In this document: positions 4,398 to 5,781 of the stretch, one piece after another
How the letters are laid out: each line of letters opens with the position of its first letter
Numbering within the stretch: position 1 is the stretch's first letter
Assembly: GCA_018064545.1 (NCBI GenBank)
Contig: JAGHUY010000112.1
Location: forward strand, 1 to 5,781
Direction of reading: 5' to 3'
DNA length: 5,781 bases
From: Candidatus Apopatosoma intestinale
GTDB taxonomy: Bacteria; Bacillota; Clostridia; Oscillospirales; CAG-272
Position numbers and translations under genes: made by a program
Notes under the pieces: generated by a model
Databases searched by the model: none
What the model saw: the letters and a program-made list of their open reading frames with translations, nothing else
Told to the model about the DNA's origin: nothing

Positions 4398-5657
4398 ATG
4401 GAATCGACCGTCAAGACAGTAGCCGTCATCGGATGCGGTGCCCGCGGATGCGGCACGTATGCAAGAATTATGAAAGGAAGTTTTTCTGACCGTTTCCGGG
4501 TCGTCGCCCTTTGCGACGTCAAGCCGGAATTGCTGGAACGCTACGGAGAAATCCACGAAGTCCCGGAAGCAGATCGGTTTACCGATGAGACGGTTTTCTT
4601 TGAAAAAAAGAGAGCCGATCTGCTCCTCGTCTGCACGCAGGACGCCGACCACACCCGCATGATCATCAAGGGGCTGTCGCTCGGCTATGACATTTTGGCG
4701 GAAAAGCCGCTGACGTCCAGTCGGAAAGACTGCCGCGCTTTGCTTGCCGCTCAGAAAAAATACGGCGGAAAAGTCTTGGTCTGCCACGTGCTTCGCTATG
4801 CGCCCGCTTTCCGGAAAGTCGCGGAACTTCTCGACGCCGGCGAGATCGGAAAACTCGCGGCCATCGAGGCGACCGAGCAGGTATGGTACCCTCACCAGGC
4901 GCACAGTTTCGTGCGCGGAAACTGGCGGAACAGCAAAGAGACCTCGCCCATGATCATCGCCAAATGCTGTCACGATCTGGACCTGCTTCAATACTACGCG
5001 GGTTCCCGCTGCCGGAGCATCTCCTCGGTCGGCGATCTCTCCTGGTTCAAGCCGGAAAACGCGCCGGCGGGTGCCGCCGACCGTTGCACGGAATGCCCGC
5101 ATATTGACACCTGCCCATACAGTGCCAAGCGCATTTACATAGACCGTTGGAAAAACTATCCGGACAGCTGGTTTTCCTATATCATCGCCTTTGAGCGGCC
5201 GCTGACCGAGGAGGCATTGGAAAAAGCCATTCAGGACGGGCCTTACGGTCGTTGCGTCTATCATTGTGACAACGACGTGGTCGACCACCAAATGACAACC
5301 ATGACGTTTGAAAACGGTGTCAAAGCGACGCTGACCATGACCGCGTTCACCGCGAATGGCGGCCGGATCATGTCGTTCTACGGCTCGCTCGGTGAAATCG
5401 TTCTGAACGAGGATGAAAACACCGTAAAACTCATGAAATTCGGCGAAGAGCCGCAAGTCTGGAAGATCAGCGAACTGGTCACGTCCGGTAGCGGCCACGG
5501 CGGCGGTGACTACGGCCTTGTCGCCGAGCTTGCCGATATGGTGGACGGAAAAGCCCCCGCGCGCACGTCCCTTGCCGCCTCGATCGAAAGCCACCTCATG
5601 GCCATCTGCGCCGAGGAATCGCGCCTTGCCGGAGGCAAACTGAAAAAGGTACATTGA
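4398..5657 (+). CDS. Gfo/Idh/MocA-family NAD(P)-dependent oxidoreductase
   Basis: A 419-residue cytoplasmic dehydrogenase of the sugar and inositol oxidoreductase superfamily; the substrate cannot be read from sequence. The N-terminal Rossmann fold begins with TVAVIGCGARGCG (7-19) and continues through VVALCDVKPE (35-44). AEKPLTSS (101-108) holds the catalytic-type EKP motif. The substrate domain contains KCCHDLDLLQYYAG (189-202), where His192 and Asp195 take the place of the usual HxxD active-site pair. A cysteine cluster CTECPHIDTCPY (230-241, CX2CX5C) and the stretch GPYGRCVYHCDNDVVDHQ (281-298) mark a subfamily I recognise from memory as recurrent in Firmicutes and other bacteria. Last gene of the operon, followed by a strong terminator. 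The cysteine cluster may be structural, metal-binding or redox-active. Family assignment is firm; specific function is unknown. Confidence 0.93.
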   Translation: MESTVKTVAVIGCGARGCGTYARIMKGSFSDRFRVVALCDVKPELLERYGEIHEVPEADRFTDETVFFEKKRADLLLVCTQDADHTRMIIKGLSLGYDILAEKPLTSSRKDCRALLAAQKKYGGKVLVCHVLRYAPAFRKVAELLDAGEIGKLAAIEATEQVWYPHQAHSFVRGNWRNSKETSPMIIAKCCHDLDLLQYYAGSRCRSISSVGDLSWFKPENAPAGAADRCTECPHIDTCPYSAKRIYIDRWKNYPDSWFSYIIAFERPLTEEALEKAIQDGPYGRCVYHCDNDVVDHQMTTMTFENGVKATLTMTAFTANGGRIMSFYGSLGEIVLNEDENTVKLMKFGEEPQVWKISELVTSGSGHGGGDYGLVAELADMVDGKAPARTSLAASIESHLMAICAEESRLAGGKLKKVH

Positions 5658-5781
5658 TATCGGGGCTCCCCAACCGTTACAAAAAGGGGCTGTAAAAAAA
5701 GTCCAGACCGAAAAAGCGATAAAGAGGCTAACCTTGGGCGATCGCCCAAGGTTTCTTTTTAAGGTAGGAAATCCTGCGGAT
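5658..5781. other. Intergenic tail after the operon, no gene seen
   Basis: This short AT-rich stretch contains the operon terminator and nothing else I can support. The final 21 bases hold no recognisable start or promoter. Confidence 0.6.
5730..5760 (+). terminator. Strong intrinsic terminator of the rhodanese operon
   Basis: A perfect 24-base palindrome (5730-5753) folds into a 10-bp GC-rich stem with a GATC loop, followed by TTTCTTTTT. It starts 73 bases after the oxidoreductase stop. The T-run on the plus side sets its main direction; the opposite side (AGCCTCTTTATC on the minus strand) is a weaker T-run. Confidence 0.92.

Noticed and set aside
4311..5654. 447-codon open frame on the minus strand
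   Set aside because: Antisense shadow of the Gfo/Idh/MocA gene, whose plus-strand frame carries all family motifs and a GGAGG ribosome site.
5681..5700. AAAAAGGGGCTGT sequence resembling some insertion-sequence ends
   Set aside because: There is no matching inverted copy, no transposase fragment and no target duplication in the window. A partly similar AAAAAGGCTGTC at 1696-1707 belongs to a hairpin.
5736..5747. GCGATCGC resembling the cyanobacterial HIP1 palindrome
   Set aside because: It occurs here as the apex of a terminator stem, and nothing else in the window suggests a cyanobacterium.

Overview
The window looks like part of a Gram-positive, clostridia-type (Firmicutes) chromosome. The genes are GC-rich and separated by very AT-rich spacers with T-tract terminators. 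Promoters match the sigma-A consensus, and ribosome sites are purine-rich. The membrane-anchored tyrosine kinase has the short CpsC/CpsD layout of Gram-positive capsule loci. The species cannot be named from this sequence alone.

Layout, left to right. (1) Bases 1-1526, minus strand: the first 508 codons of a fused chain-length regulator and bacterial tyrosine kinase for polysaccharide export. It runs off the left edge and carries an unusual tyrosine-glycine repeat between its second membrane segment and its kinase domain. (2) Bases 1527-1991: a long non-coding spacer. It holds two strong minus-strand promoters for the kinase, an 11-base G/C homopolymer next to the nearer one, a terminator-like hairpin between them, several dyads, and the terminator of the next gene. 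(3) Bases 1992-3686, minus strand: adenine deaminase, complete. (4) Bases 3687-3824: a compact divergent promoter region with an inverted repeat. (5) Bases 3825-5657, plus strand: a three-gene operon encoding a single-domain rhodanese, a 72-residue four-cysteine protein of unknown function, and a Gfo/Idh/MocA oxidoreductase with its own cysteine cluster. (6) Bases 5658-5781: a tail with a strong intrinsic terminator and no gene.

The window therefore joins three functions: surface polysaccharide control, purine salvage (adenine to hypoxanthine), and a small cysteine-rich redox or sulfur operon. The features most worth following are the internal Tyr-Gly repeat of the kinase, its leader region (homopolymer, tandem promoters and possible attenuator), and the uncharacterised cysteine-rich protein. 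No mobile element, CRISPR array, tRNA or rRNA was seen.
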